Notes under the pieces: generated by a model
What the model was told of the DNA's origin: nothing
Database searches by the model: none
Seen by the model: the letters and a program-made list of their open reading frames with translations, nothing else
Shown here: positions 11,601 to 24,500 of the stretch, piece by piece
Position numbering within the stretch: the first letter of the stretch is position 1
Layout: every line of letters starts with the position of its first letter
Translations under genes and position numbers: made by a program
From: Gracilaria gracilis
Taxonomy: Eukaryota; Rhodophyta; Florideophyceae; Gracilariales; Gracilariaceae
Length of the DNA: 64,000 nt
Direction of reading: 5' to 3'
Assembly (NCBI GenBank): GCA_030374805.1
Contig: JARGSG010000019.1
Coordinates: 744,001 to 808,000, forward strand

Positions 11601-14600
11601 GCAGATATCAAGGCTTGTTGGGGCATTTGGGGTCGTCTTCGGCCGGAATAGATATCTAAGCGATGAACGCTCCCATCATTCAGAAGAAAAAATCCACCGG
11701 CTAGAGCAGGTTCACCTCTGAACGCAGATGCACTATAACTGCAAAAGCCAAGGACGGAAGTTGAAGAAGGGTTGGAAGATGACTTCACCAGGAACTTCTT
11801 ATCATCAAATATGAGAGTCCCACTGCAACTCATGCCATTCTGCTCATCATAAAACAAAAGCGTTCGTTCTAATCCCATGACTAGACAAATTTCAAACAGG
11901 GAACCTGATTCAAACACAGAGTTGAACATGTGTGCTTTCTGAACCATAAGCGCGCAGCTGATCATCATGACTTCTAACCGAGAAGGGAACGCATAAAATG
12001 TTTCCATTTGCAAACGTTATAATGAACATAGATTCTTCTGCATAGTAAATCATGTCATTGGTGATACAAGAGTTCCCACCTGAAACGTCTTTTGCATCGA
12101 AACAAAAATCAAATATAGGTGATGTAGCTTGGTTCCTTTTTGACCTTGTAACAAACATCTCGCAGTCTGATGTCAGGACAAAAACCAGGAAGTGATCTTT
12201 CCAACTTTCCAGATAATCTCTGGCAAACGCAGCCGCCACAATTCTTTTCTTCTTTGGACCAGGCTCAGTATTCTCATCAGCATTCTCTCGGGTGTCTGCA
12301 GTGTCCACGATGGCTCTTGAAGGAGTTCTTGCGAAAAAACACGGGCAGAAAGTATCGACAGCTACGTCAAATATCTTCACGAAGTCAGATGTAACAACTA
12401 GAAGAAGAGTAGCGTCTTCATCGATCCAGGTAACGTTAACTAACTTATTCTTTCCGTCATATCCAATGAACTCTGCAAGCCCAACCTCAACATCCATGGC
12501 GTGTCCATGAGGAATTGGAGCTCCCCCCTGCCCTAAGAAAAACACAGACTTTTTCCTTTCCGACCACAAGCAGAATGTTCGAGTTAGATGGATGAAACAT
12601 GATACGTTGTACTTCAAAAGGGACATTGACCTTGCGAAACACACGAGATACAAGCTTCTCTGATACTCCGTCGTCGGAAAACAGCTCCTCCGACGCTATC
12701 AACAAACTCGATAGTGTTCGATTTCTCCACAACAGCAATGATTCGCTCATAGCTACTATGGGAGATTAATGACCTACGAGGAACAGAAAGAACTTGAGGC
12801 GTTGAAGAAGACTGTTTTGGTCTTTGAGCATCAAACGAATCCGGTCGGAAAAGCTTTGTAGAGAACGCTGACTGACCGTGTACAGTTGCGCCAACGAAAT
12901 CCTTCGCTTCAAACATGCTCGACACTGCCATGTGAGCCTGTGATAAAGGTATCCAGTCTCCGTTGGATTCCCTCACCACGTGAGTGCCCTCTAGCTCCTT
13001 GGTCAAGTACAGCGCGGTTCTCGTGAGAGCATTAACGGAATCATTGAGAGCTGCTCGAAACGCCTCCTGAACTCCTTTCCGGTGTTTCCATCGTAGGGAG
13101 GTTTCATCGGTACTCAATACACGTAACTCTTTAGCCAAAGTCTCCTGAAGTTCTGATTCAAGCAAAACTTCACCCACTTCTGGAATACTTGGGGTGTCTT
13201 TCGTGACTTCGCTCATACTCTCTCGGTTGGCTTCTACACCATCGGTAGCCCTAAGGCACTGACATACTCTCCTCTTTCGAGGGCGTGAACTAGACAACTG
13301 TTGCCGCTGTGAATTAGGGTCGTGGGAGTTCACATTGCTTCCATCGACATCTTCGGATGAAGCGATTCCGTGAGAGGCAGATTCTTGTCGTGGATCTGAT
13401 CCAGCTCCGCAGTCACAAAAAAAGCGGCTAAACTTGCTATAAGCCAGTTCGCAATCACGATGACATACTCGAGCACACGTAGAACACACACCTTCCGACC
13501 CTGAGAGCTCACAAGTATAACAAAAGTACCAATGCTGTTCAACAAATTGACTCCCGGTGGATGTATATGTGCATAAAGGGTGTACTTCAGCATCTTTCGA
13601 GTCTTTTGGTCTAGAGGCCCTCTTCTTTAGAAGAGATATTACCGTCGCAGAAGCATCCAATGACGAGCTCTCATCACTTTGCTTTTCTTCGGAGTCAGTC
13701 TTGTCGAGACTATCAGAAGTTGTTTGCTCTCTTGTCGGACTTGAAAGACCTCTTTCTATGCAACCTAAAAGTTCGCACAGGAACAGAACAAGAGGCTTTG
13801 AGTCATTATTCCCAGGTGAAATAAGTAACTTGTTTGACGTCCTTTCAAGAGCATGCGACAGAAAACCAAACATGGCAGGCTCCAGGTAAGCGGGGGAAAT
13901 GTGTTTCTCACATCGTGCGGACACAAGTCCGTAACAAATCGTAAGATGAACAACAAAGTTTAAAATGCGACATTTTCCTTCAAGACCGACTTCGGTTACT
14001 TCTTCAAAAACCTTGCATGTCGCCTGAAAAAGGTCTTGTAGCAGCTGGGCTGCAAGTTCGGAGTCATCCATACCCACAACCTTTTCAATTACTGATAGGA
14101 CACCTTCGTTTAGAGTGGCAGATTCAACTATAGATCGCAGAACCATTCTCTTCCACACCAAAGAGTCGGCTTCATGTACCTCCCTGAGTCCTGTCATAAG
14201 AGCCCTTCTCCATACATTGGACTTCTGAGATGCTTCAGTCAAGAATGCAAAGGATTCTCCGTGAAGAGAAACGGCAACTGCAGATTCATCTGTGGGCATT
14301 AGTAGACAAGAAAGAAGAGTTGCTAAAGACATTCGAGGTAAAGCCTCACTTAACCAACTTCTTAGATCACCTTTTGCAAGACCCTCAGGAAGTTTCCTTT
14401 GGGATGAAACAAACTGCAGAACTTCATCTAAATGAACGAGCGAAGCAGTATCACGAGCAAACATGCAAAGTGCGCGAATAACGCGGGGAGACGTAGTGTC
14501 TCGCTCGGCCAGTTTTGAAACCCCACAAACCCGGGCAATGAAAGAGATAACGCTCTTGGTGTCGTTTTCTTCCTTGAGTATAGGGTGGAAGCTTTGACGC

Positions 14601-15178
14601 AAAAAAGCGTCCATGAACACCCACATAGATGCCGCAAGTTCAGCACTAAATTGCGGAACAAAAACGATGTGGCTCGCAACTTGTATTATGAGATTCCGCA
14701 TTGACTCCAGTTGACTTCGGGGGACATGATTGAGAAACTCAGAGGACGAAAGAAAAATGCTGGCAAGAACACGAGGTGTCCTTCCAGACCCAACATTCAT
14801 TAAGTAAAACATTACTTGTTGGAGTGCCGATTACACCGGAATTTTCTGGGTGTTCTTCATGAAGCTCGATATTCTATCTGCGCTTTCAACGCTTCCTTTC
14901 CTCATCTCCTCCTCAGGTGTTCTTTGGAAGGCATCTAGAAGCCGTAAATAGTTGTCAGACGCTTCATTATGAACAGTGCCACCAATGCAGGTTAATCATG
15001 TTTCCATAACAGTACTCAGAATCCATTCGGCGTTTTCAATGACGTCGGCGATAGGACGATTGGGCAGCGTTTTCAGTTCAAAAGAGGTTCTATTATTTAC
15101 CACATCGTGGGTGCGGTTAAGTTCATTCCGACTCGCATGAAAGCGCAAAGAAAAAGCGCTCGACGATAAAAGTGTCAC
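5669..15178 (-). pseudogene. UBR4-like: UBR4/BIG (calossin)-like E3 ligase pseudogene
   Basis: About 9.5 kb of minus-strand sequence aligns in order with UBR4/BIG, the giant N-recognin family. Visible are the UBR box (WYFCYTCELSGSEGVCSTC to SRFFCDCGAG, near 13.5 kb), the beta-propeller-like segment (SDFVKIFDV, 12.4 kb), a ZZ finger (YRCDSCSEVCNQEWWHCADC, 10.0 kb), and the diagnostic CPRCSRPVTDRHGICLNC and QCRQCRNINYENLD block (7.9 kb). A helical tail follows (DDDCWEERLRLVMAILF, 6.7 kb). In-frame stops interrupt conserved sequence: TAA at 7845 replaces the residue between FLCK and CGY, with others at 7509, 9381, about 9320, 14831 and 14996. Frame changes occur near 12.7, 12.5, 11.95, 10.94, 10.18, 9.7, 7.3 and 6.95 kb. 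The N-terminal third and the C-terminal hemi-RING/UZI module are absent. Some frame changes could be assembly errors, but the stops are unlikely to be. Confidence 0.88.
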
Positions 15179-16515
15179 AGGGGCTCCGGCACGCCTCTCA
15201 ACTCCGGGCGTTGAAGGTTGCGGCGACGAATGATGTTAACCATCTCGTCCCGCTTTCTTGTGGAACGTAGCATCTCCACCGCTACTCCCCCGTCCGCACT
15301 GTCGCTTGCCATGTCATTTAAACCCTCCTTTGACGCCGTGTACCACTCGTCAACATCCTTCTCGAGAGTTTGGCGTTCAGAGGGAGCGTACCAACGCCCC
15401 TTTGGCTCCCCTTCATCGATGCAGAAGTTTTGCAACTTCATGCACAAAGTGATGATACTTGCGTTGATGGAAACCGTGTAGTTCAGACGTGATTGCAGAA
15501 TTCTCCACCGCGTGACCAACCTACCAAAGGCCTGCTCTACATGGACCCTCATAGAAGACAGGAAATAGTTGAACGCCTTCTCGTAGCCGAAACATACCTG
15601 AGACGCAGGAATTGGAGTAATAAGATTGTCAGTGCATACGTATGCCTCGTCACCCACCAGCCAGAATTCCGTAGGCAGGTCTTGGCGACTCAGAAACTCT
15701 GACAGCTTGGAGGCCGCATAGGCCAAAGAATCATGCGTGGAGCCCACACATTTGGCTGAAGCGAATAAAAACCGACCAGCATAATCCACTACGGCTTGCA
15801 CAGGAATGGCGTAGTAGCCTTTCCTGCACCAATACTTTGCGGCATTTTTCTTCGGAGGCTTGATTTTTATTGTAATACCGTCAATAGCCCCAATGCATCC
15901 CGTGAGGGGACTCATAGAAGATCGAGATGTTTGAAAACCCCGGGAGAGCTTGGACAAATCTTCATGCTGGTCCGATATCCCCGGGAGCTTCAAAACACGA
16001 GACAAAGCGACGCAAGTCTGTAGAAATATATAGTAGACAGTGGACCGTTTCGTTCGAAACAGCTGGTAAATTGTGTCCATCGAACCTCCAGCTAGACGAC
16101 TCAGAGTAATTCCTAGCCGTGTGGCTACCGACAGCGTAGAACGTCCAGATCGCTCGCCCATTTCTTCACTCATTTTCAGAACCGGATCGAGGAGATCCAC
16201 GAGTTTGTAGAACGACTTTCTACCAATGCGATAGGCGCGTCGGAATTCTGAATCGCTTAAAAAGTCCGTCACAGATTGGAACGTAACGTTTTTGCGCGTT
16301 TCCCTTGGTGAACGATGAGACTTTGTAGAGCACGATTGCTTCGAGATTACCGCCATCACCCGTGAACTAGCCTTCTGGAACATATCAGCCTTGCGGTGTC
16401 CATCGAACTGCATAGATATAAAAGCCGCAGCCATTTTGGCTTTTGGTTGTATGAATATAACCAGTAAAGGGTGCGATAACACGGCAATGCGGCCGTGAAA
16501 GCCCGTTCCTGACAA
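15175..16515 (-). CDS. PIF/Harbinger-type DDE transposase (HARBI1-like), 446 aa
   Basis: An intact single-exon transposase of the PIF/Harbinger superfamily (DDE_Tnp_4), which cuts and pastes DNA usually at 3-bp TWA/TTA sites. The DDE blocks are in order: GCIGAIDGITIKI (first Asp), FWLVGDEAYVCTDNLITP (second Asp), and RVHVEQAFGRLVTRWRIL (Glu). A helix-turn-helix-like region (RLGITLSRLAGGSMDTIYQL) precedes the core, as in the family. An internal Met 27 codons in (16434; MAAAFISMQFDG) is an alternative start. It abuts the 5' end of the UBR4-like pseudogene, so it may mark the breakpoint that removed that gene's N-terminus. No terminal inverted repeats were found by eye. The usual Myb-like partner is not adjacent, although a Myb/SANT-like gene lies at 3.6-5.3 kb. 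Confidence 0.9.
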   Translation of the reverse strand: MSGTGFHGRIAVLSHPLLVIFIQPKAKMAAAFISMQFDGHRKADMFQKASSRVMAVISKQSCSTKSHRSPRETRKNVTFQSVTDFLSDSEFRRAYRIGRKSFYKLVDLLDPVLKMSEEMGERSGRSTLSVATRLGITLSRLAGGSMDTIYQLFRTKRSTVYYIFLQTCVALSRVLKLPGISDQHEDLSKLSRGFQTSRSSMSPLTGCIGAIDGITIKIKPPKKNAAKYWCRKGYYAIPVQAVVDYAGRFLFASAKCVGSTHDSLAYAASKLSEFLSRQDLPTEFWLVGDEAYVCTDNLITPIPASQVCFGYEKAFNYFLSSMRVHVEQAFGRLVTRWRILQSRLNYTVSINASIITLCMKLQNFCIDEGEPKGRWYAPSERQTLEKDVDEWYTASKEGLNDMASDSADGGVAVEMLRSTRKRDEMVNIIRRRNLQRPELRGVPEPL

Positions 16516-16617
16516 TATCCTGGGGTCTTCTTTGCCGGTTCATAGCGGTAAAGTGGGATTGCGCGTTGCACGTGCGCGCTCTGACAATGCGCGCTTCGAC
16601 AACGCACGGCGCGGCAA

Positions 16618-16712
16618 GCGACGCACGCGGCGGCGAGCGACGCACGCGGCGGCGAGCGACGCACGCGGCGGCGAGCGACGCACGCGGTGGCGAGCGACGC
16701 ATGCGCTGGCGA
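16618..16712. repeat. 19-bp GC-rich tandem repeat, five copies
   Basis: Five head-to-tail copies of GCGACGCACGCGGCGGCGA start at 16618, 16637, 16656, 16675 and 16694. The first three are identical; the fourth and fifth have one and two changes. The array lies in a GC-rich island just upstream of the Harbinger transposase start. Confidence 0.9.
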
Positions 16713-16759
16713 GCGCAATCGACGCGATACATGAGTTCTTGCCGACGCCGCACGTGGCG

Positions 16760-19700
16760 TTATAGGGACGCCGAGCGCAAATTCAAAGTACCTGAAATGC
16801 GCATAGTAGCGGGTGCAATCCCGAAGCAATCGAGGACCATGTCCGGGACCGCGAGAACGCTCGGCCTGTTTAATTTACAGCGAATTTTGTGATACGTTTA
16901 ACCATTCACGCATTCACGCGTTCACGTTCACGCTCTGTTTAGACCGCGCCTAATTGGCCCGTCAATTTGATATTTAGAGTGTTGTTAAATGTGAAGCTGG
17001 ATTAATCGTGTATTTTCAAATTTGACGAATGTTTTGAGGTTGTACATGAGAGATTTACTCAAAACATTGACCATACGGGTGAACCAAATCGAGTAGGTTT
17101 ATTTGATGTCTTCTAGCATGTTAAATGCAATTGTTTTCATTAGAGGGCGTTGTTAGGCTTTTGGTTTCTCTATTTTGCGGCTAGTTGCCTGTGGCCTTAT
17201 CGAGAGAGCCATCTTAGTTTTTTGTGGCGTCAGAGAGTCTTAAAACCCTGTTTGAGCGACTCAGGTAAACTATGAACTCAACTTCTTCAGTACAGAAAAT
17301 ATAGAAAAACCACGTTTTTATATGTCAGGGATTTTTCCCTTTTGAAAGTGGCGCGGTTTTAGATTCATTCTCTTTTTCTCATTGAGACAATTTTAGAATG
17401 ATGAATGGATTAGAAAACGAACGACAAGGTCCGGAGATAGGGGCTCTTCAAGCAATAATTCTAAAACCGGCCTTTTTCCAAAACCAGCCTTTTAGGAACG
17501 GTAATGCACGGGGAGCGTAACGTGTCACGGTTGTGGCTGGGGGAGGAACCAATGGTTGTTGGAACTAGGGAGGGTCTCCTGACTTGGCGCCGCCTTAATG
17601 GAGAGAGAGGATCTAGTGGAAGCTCTCTTCTGAAGAGAGGATCCTCTGTAATTTGTTACATAAGTACGGAGGTTCTACGAGGGTTTTCTACTACCTGGAC
17701 AGTGCGTATATTTCCGGGCCCCATTTTTACTGGAGGAAGTGAATTCATGGAGTTGTCTTGCTGGGCACAGTCAGGCAAGGACAGCATTGTCAACAACAAT
17801 TAATCTTGGCATCTATCTACAGTACTCCCGGAAGAAGAAGCAAATTCTCTGATTTGGGCCCGAGAAAGATTTCGAGTTGACGTCACGGAACGTGACCTGG
17901 AACATCTTTGTAGCTCTTGTACTAGCAAACGGCTATGAATAGCCAAGCAGCAAAAGAAAAAGATCAGTCAAAGAGTGAAACCGTTTTGGTCGTGGAAACC
18001 AGAGAGAGTGTGTAGTGTTCAACCGTTTGGGTAATCCTCCTGCCGCCTCGAAACCAGGGGCGGCAGACCATAATAGAGAGGAAGTTCAACCGTTTGGCCT
18101 CCTCCCTTTCTCTTTCACAAGCGAGCACGCTGATTGGCAATGTACATATCTAACGAGATGCATTGAATATCTTGCCACGCATGGCTCAGCAATAGCGTCA
18201 GCTGGTCGGCAGAGAACGCTTTGAAGCCAGTTAAGAGGGAACGAGGTAGCCTATTTGCCACCGCACAATATTATAATACTGGCTCACCTTGCATTCGTGC
18301 TACGTTCCAACCGCAGTGCTATGGACTGCGTCGCTGAAGTCGCTGGATGTTAGTACGTATTCGGCATGGAATTAAGCCAAACTAGCTTCGGAGATAGAGG
18401 GGCGGAGCATCAGCATCAAAAACAACGAGAAGCGAAGGAAATTGTTCTCTGCTTTTCATATTCGTCGGGCACACTGGGTTGATATTCAACTTTGTCTGGG
18501 CAGTTAAATATGGTTTGTGTTATGGAAACGTCAGTTGCGACTGGACCAACTTGTTAACGTTCTCATTCGTGAGAACAAAATGGATTCGGCACCCAAGACA
18601 TCTGCGTTGGGTTCCTTGTAGAGGTGCAGTGCAATCGAGTGCGTTCCATCCCCACCAGAGTAGAGAGTGACGATTGCAGCCGCCACGCAAAGCTACTAAT
18701 TCCCACAACCAGAGATGGTGGCCATATGAATGCACTCGCCCTTCTGGTCACATCCTGGGTGCTACGGAGAACTTGTCCTTCGGAAATCCGAAAAGCTTCT
18801 ACGAACTTAACATTATGATGGATAACGAAGATGTTCTCCACATTCTGCGTCACCACATACTGCCTATAAGTAACCTACCTTCTATAAGCATCGATCGCCG
18901 GGTGTGAACAAATTCCAGTACATCAAAGCCTTTGTCGCGTGCTCTCTCTGTCCTACATCATTTGAAACCCCAGGGTGTACCACTCTTCGCCATTTCGCAT
19001 AACGATTTGCAAAACCATCTGCATTGAGTATGATTGTGTACCCTCAGAACCATTTAGATTAGCCATCACGCTCTGTGAGTCCGCCACCTTGTCTTGTGCC
19101 TCAGGTTCGTTCGATCGAAATGTCAAGTTTTGCACCCTCTCCCTGTTGCAATTTGTGACAAGGGTACCGCTGGTGGAATGCTGACCATAAAGAGATTTCT
19201 ATACCTTTTCATTCATGTATCTCATGAAGGAAACAGTTCTTTGAAACTAGTTAAGCACCGCAATTTCTGTTGCAGAAATTACTTCTTGTCCTTCACTGTG
19301 ATAGAATCCCTTAGGGAGGACAGAGACAAAGAGATTCTCTACGAGAACAGAAAGGATTCATTCACCCTACGGCCTAGGAAACTTGCCAACCCTGTACCAC
19401 TTGTACTTTTTTGTTACAGCAAAGAAGAAAGGGTTGGACTCTTCTTCTTTAATGGGGACATCCTTCAGTTAGTAGGTTGAGTAGTAAAGCTTTCACTACA
19501 GAAAGTTCTCCCTCGTTAAGAAGGCTAACAACTTATGCTCGTAAAGTTACTGGCTAACCAAATCTTGCGGAGTCACATTGCGTCATTCAGCTAGCGTGGG
19601 AGTTCTTATTGACGGGAGGCGTTTTTGTCAAACGACATCGCAGGACTATGAGTTCTATGTCGTTCTTCACATCAGGGTCGCACGGCAGGAAGTCCTGTGC

Positions 19701-20870
19701 ATTCTGTAGATAGAGCTGTGTCAATTGATCTTGATTCTTTGTTGATTCTTTGTTGAGAATGATTGAAATTGGCATTCGTGAATTGTTTTGATCATGTGAT
19801 TGCAATACTCACCGCATTTCTCCTGAGACAAGCAACTATTCCAAGGAGGATATTGCAGGAAGTGGTAGCCATCAATTGCAATTTTATTGGTTCCACCGCC
19901 AGTTTCTCGTGCCCAAGTTACTTGATGACAAACTGGAAGCACACCCTCTTTAAACTGCGCTTTAAAGCCATGACCGTGATTGATTCCAAAGATCGGGGGT
20001 GTTGAAGATATCTACTTGTTCCTAAATGGCAAGTGGCTGGCGTGTAGCTGTAGTATGTTGTAGTTTGGCTGTTGTACTCATGAGAGAAAGATAGTTTTCC
20101 GTGGGTTCAGAGGAGATTGTTAGAGGTCTGGAAGAGAAAACCATCAAGGCGTCTCAAGTGTTTTAGAGCGGACCGTGCTGCCTTGGTAGTTCCAACTGCA
20201 ATACAAGTGTACAATTATTCCGCATACATGATTTGTTTATTGATACAATGGAAACGTGACGTCTCATTCCGCAGTTGGAACTTGGTGTCGAAAAAAAACT
20301 CGTGTACCTTCGCGTCTGATGAAGTTCAAAACTGCCAATCACGCAGGTCTTCAGATGATCTAATTAATTTGAAGGTTGTTCAATCTCGATGGCGGTGGTG
20401 GAATTGTAGTATTGTCTCCTTTGACCAGAGATTATATATTCGTTTTCGACCTCGCCTGAAAAGCAATTTGATGTGAGTTTCGGGGAATGTGTGCAGTTTG
20501 GCGATGTATAGCGTGCATTGAAATGAGGAGGATAACGAAACAGGCAGGTGCGTATGCTCGACAGCAGACTGCCTCATCCAGAGACATAACTTATAGATAC
20601 AGTAACATTAGATAACTTTAGTGTGGAGAAGTTTGTTATGTTGAAATGGCACAGAAAATCAAGATGCGTGAAGTTAGATCAGAAACGTGTGATGGCGGAC
20701 AAATTCAAAGATTAGGGGGGTTGTTGAAACTATGAAGGCATGCATTGTCATCGGCATGTGTAGAACAGGCTGCCGACGACGCGGAAGCGGATGTTACGTT
20801 AGCCACAGTTGAGTGGTAAGCACTACAGTAGACCGGTAGCAGTTAACTTTAGATAAAGAAGCAAAAGCGG
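16760..20870. other. about 4 kb without a supportable gene
   Basis: Only short frames occur and none shows a recognisable domain. Points of note: a run of ATTCACGCATTCACGCGTTCACG near 16,900; TTCAACCGTTTGG at 18,019 and again at 18,090; and a stretch from about 17,540 (TGTTGGAACTAGGG) that superficially resembles the start of a copia-type LTR but has no second copy and no coding support. Base composition is unremarkable until the GC-rich block that begins near 20,900. Confidence 0.5.
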
Positions 20871-20950
20871 TTTTAGGAGGAGCTTTTCTCTAACAAGCAT
20901 CGATAACAATGCATGAGAATGAGGATGGAAAGCAGAAATGTAAGGAGCAA

Positions 20951-20998
20951 GCAGGCGGCGGGAGCTGGACGCAAGCAGGCGGCGGGAGCTGGACGCAA
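20951..20998. repeat. perfect 24-bp tandem duplication
   Basis: A 24-base unit starting GCAGGCGGCGGGAGCTGGAC occurs at 20951-20974 and again, unchanged, at 20975-20998. It lies in the GC-rich region about 600 bp upstream of the KH-protein start. The absence of any difference suggests a recent duplication. Confidence 0.9.
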
Positions 20999-21592
20999 GC
21001 TGCGGGGCGCAGCTGAGCGACGGGCAAGTGGCATGGCATCATGCCACGCGCCACCAACGGGCCAGCAATGCGGCGCGCACAAACACAAGGTAGTACTACG
21101 TAAAAAACGCGCCAGTAAAATGCGCCTCTCAGGAAGACGCCCCGCGGGCGCTGGTCGAAGCGGCCCACCTCACAAAGCGCAATGTGTGCGCCAAACGCGC
21201 TGCGCCAGCGCACGCGCCGATCCGCGTGAGCGAAGCGGCCACAAGCGCAGGGCGCCAAGAAGGCGCGCGCGAAAGGAGCGGAATCAAAAAGCGCCAAGTC
21301 ACGCCACAACACGCGCGCACCTGACAAAGGCGCCGCCGCGAAGCGACATTCCACGCGGCGCGCGCCGCTTCGTCCAAAAAGCGCCCAAAAAAACAGCCAC
21401 GCGCGCGCTCACCGCTTCGCCCGCCGCCCCCGCCAGCGCAGCGCCCGAGTTTTTATGTAAGATATGCATCGCGCCGCGCGCACGCCGCGCGCCGCCTCCG
21501 CGAACACCTCAGAGCGCGCACTTCTCCTCCCCCCCACCTTTATCCATTCAAATCGTCCACTCCCCTCCCCCCTCCCCCGCTCCCACCCCACC

Positions 21593-24500
21593 ATGCCGTC
21601 TTCCGTAACTTCTCCCTCTTCCTCCTCCACCCCTCCCTCCCCCTCCCCACCTTCCTCCCCCAAACCAAAACAACAGCAACAACAACATCAACAACACTCT
21701 CCCCCTCCCTCTTCTCAACAACCTCAGCTCCCCTCCGCCTCCCTCCGTCGCCCCCAACCACCCCCCAGAAACACCCCTACCCAATCCTCCCCCTCCGCAC
21801 CCCCCACCACCCAGCAAGCGCAGCAACCGCCCGCCCAGTCGTACAAGCTAACCATCAGCGTGCCGCGGGACGCAGTCGGCTTCATCATCGGCAAGCGCGG
21901 CGAGACCGTCCGCAACATGATGGCCCGCTCGCACGCCCACATCTATGTCGACCGCGACGACAACAGCCCCAACGCCCCCGAGCGTCTTTTCCACATCCAA
22001 GGCACGCAGCGCGCCATCGCCACCGCAAGAGCCCTCATAAAGGAGAAAGTGTACGCCGTGTTGCACGGTAAGCCGCACGCCCGCATTCGAAACGCCTCCG
22101 TTCTCTTCCCAATAACCGCTCAACAACAGCAACAACTTGCGCAACAAACATCCCAACAGCCCCACCAACAACACCAACCCCCACCACCACCACAATTCTC
22201 ACAACCCCAACTCTCACAACAACTGCCCCAACCGCAACAACAAGACGACGACGACGACGACGACCTCCCACCGCCGCTCGAGATGTGGATACCGCGTTCA
22301 TGCGTCGGCATGATAATCGGCCACGGCGGCCAGGTCATCAACGAAATGCAGGAGAAAGCGCGAGCCACCATAGTCGTCCACAACAACAAGATGGACACCA
22401 CCACCGGCAGCAAGCTGCTCACCATCTCCGGCGGCGAAGCCGAGAAGCAGCACGCCAAGCAGCTCATCGAGCAAGTGCTGGCAAGAGCCGGCACACGCGC
22501 CGCTTCATACCCTCACCACCAGCACTCTCACTCGCAACGCGCTCCGTTTTTCGCCCCGCCGCCCCCTTCTCCGCATCCGCAAGCGCCACCATGGACCTTT
22601 CATCCACCCCCACACTTCCCGATGCATCCTCGTCAGTCCGTTGACTTTGTCAACATGCAGCCGTTTGCCACATGGATTCCTCCATTACCTATGCCACACA
22701 CTGTGCATCCCATGCTTCCACAACACGCAGCGGCCGCCGCAGCTGCAGCCGCCGCCGTAGGACGGACGGCGCCCATGCAGGCACCTCATGCAGCCGCAGC
22801 CTCGCTGCATCCGCAGCAGTTGCAGATGATGCAGTCATCGCGAAATCATCACATGCAGCCGCATGCGCCGCTGCATCACCCTTCGATGCATCATCCGCAT
22901 ATGCAACAGATGCCTTCTATCGAATCTTCTCTTCCTCAGCAGCATTTGTCGCATCCCGTGCTTCAACCATCGCAAATGCTCATGCAGTCTGCACAATCCG
23001 AACCGCAACAGCACCAACTGCATCCCCTTCAACTACAGCAATTTCAGCAGCAGCAGCAGCAACAGCTGCATCAAGCCGCGCAGCCACCGCCTATTTCATC
23101 TCAACTAACCCCTCACTCACTCCCATACCCTTCCCCCGAACAGCAGGAGCAGCAGCCATCATCTCCGCAGCCACAGTTGTCTTTGCCACCTGAACAGCAG
23201 ATTTCTTCTCCGCAGGCACAGCAAGCTTCTCCGTCCATTGTACAACAACCAATGTATGCACCAACTCCTTCTCAAATTCCCCCTCATCTTAACCCCATGT
23301 ACCAACAGCAGTTGCAGGCTTCGCCGCAGGCGTCATGGGCCTCCTCGCAAGTACCATACACACACCCCTCTCAGCTAGGTATATCATACGAGCGTGCAGG
23401 ATTACTCGCTGCATCGAACCCAATGTTCAAAGCGAGTGCGAAGACAGTTAGAGTGCCATCTTCCTGTGTGGGCCTTGTCATCGGCCGAAACGGTGAGACA
23501 ATCCGGGAGCTGCAACAGCGCTCCGGTGCTCAAATCAAAATGAGTGCGAGCCGAGACGCAAACGGCGAAGATGGTGATCGCGTGATGCATATTTCTGGTA
23601 CAGCAGCAGCTGTGGAAATAGCACATACGATGATAAACGAGCTGGTTAATAAAGCGCTCAGCACGGTTCCGAAGGACGAAGTGGAAGCGAGCGATGAGGC
23701 GTCCGGCGAAGCAAGCGGCAGCGCTGGTGCAGGAGAACAGCAACAGGCATCCACACCCGACGTAGAGACGCCACACGACGCGCAGCCAGGTTCGGAAGGT
23801 GAAGCGCAAAGGGAAACTGGAGATTCAGTTACGGGTAGCACGGTGGCGAGCGCTGCGGCTAGCTCATCGCTGAAAGCGGATGGACGACGTACCACCGCCG
23901 AAGTGGAAGACGGGGACATCGAGGGCTGCGGAGAAAGCGGCGGTTGTGGCGAATCGGAAAACGGATGCGACGCAGCCGATCGAAACGGACAGAGATTAGT
24001 GGAAGGCGATACACTTGGATTCGGAAGAATGTCTGTTTCAGATGTGCTGCACGGAGTGGAGTATGGAAGAATGGAAGTGGGCGAAGTTGGATTGGAGGGA
24101 AACAGCGAGCTGCACAGCGACGGGACGGGCGGGCCGGTGAAGAGGGCGGATCGAGCGTACGCGAACAGCAACAATAACAACAAAGTGTGGACGGAAATGA
24201 AGATCTCGCCGTCCAAGGTGGGACTGATCATCGGCAAGAAGGGCGCGACGATCCGGGTGCTGGAGAACAAGTCAGGGGCGCGAATCTGGGTATCGAAGAA
24301 GACGGAGGCGGGAGGCGAGGAGCAGGCGCGCACGGTGAGCATCAGAGGGCGGCGCGCGGGCGTGGAGGCGGCGCGGCGGCTGATCCAGTCGCGCATTGGG
24401 CCTCCGTACAACGGCGTGGACGACGATGAGGCGGACGGGGGCGGTGGCGCGGGCGCGGAGGACGGGGGGCTGCTGGAGCGCATGAGCGAGCTGACGGTGG

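Noticed and set aside
5669-15178. An intact multi-exon UBR4/BIG gene with introns at each frame change
   Set aside because: Several breaks are in-frame stops inside conserved blocks with no GT-AG intron around them, and frame changes occur within a few bases (one at a run of six Gs).
17540-17810. Copia-type LTR starting TGTTGGAACTAGGG
   Set aside because: No second copy, no convincing primer-binding site and no pol motifs in the following 3 kb.
18520-19140. Overlapping short frames on both strands suggesting a gene
   Set aside because: All under 100 codons, no motif recognised, and both strands look equally open.
20890-21608. 231-codon Arg/Ala-rich frame on the plus strand and a 154-codon one opposite
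   Set aside because: GC-rich low-complexity DNA keeps several frames open; no domain, and it overlaps the KH gene's leader.
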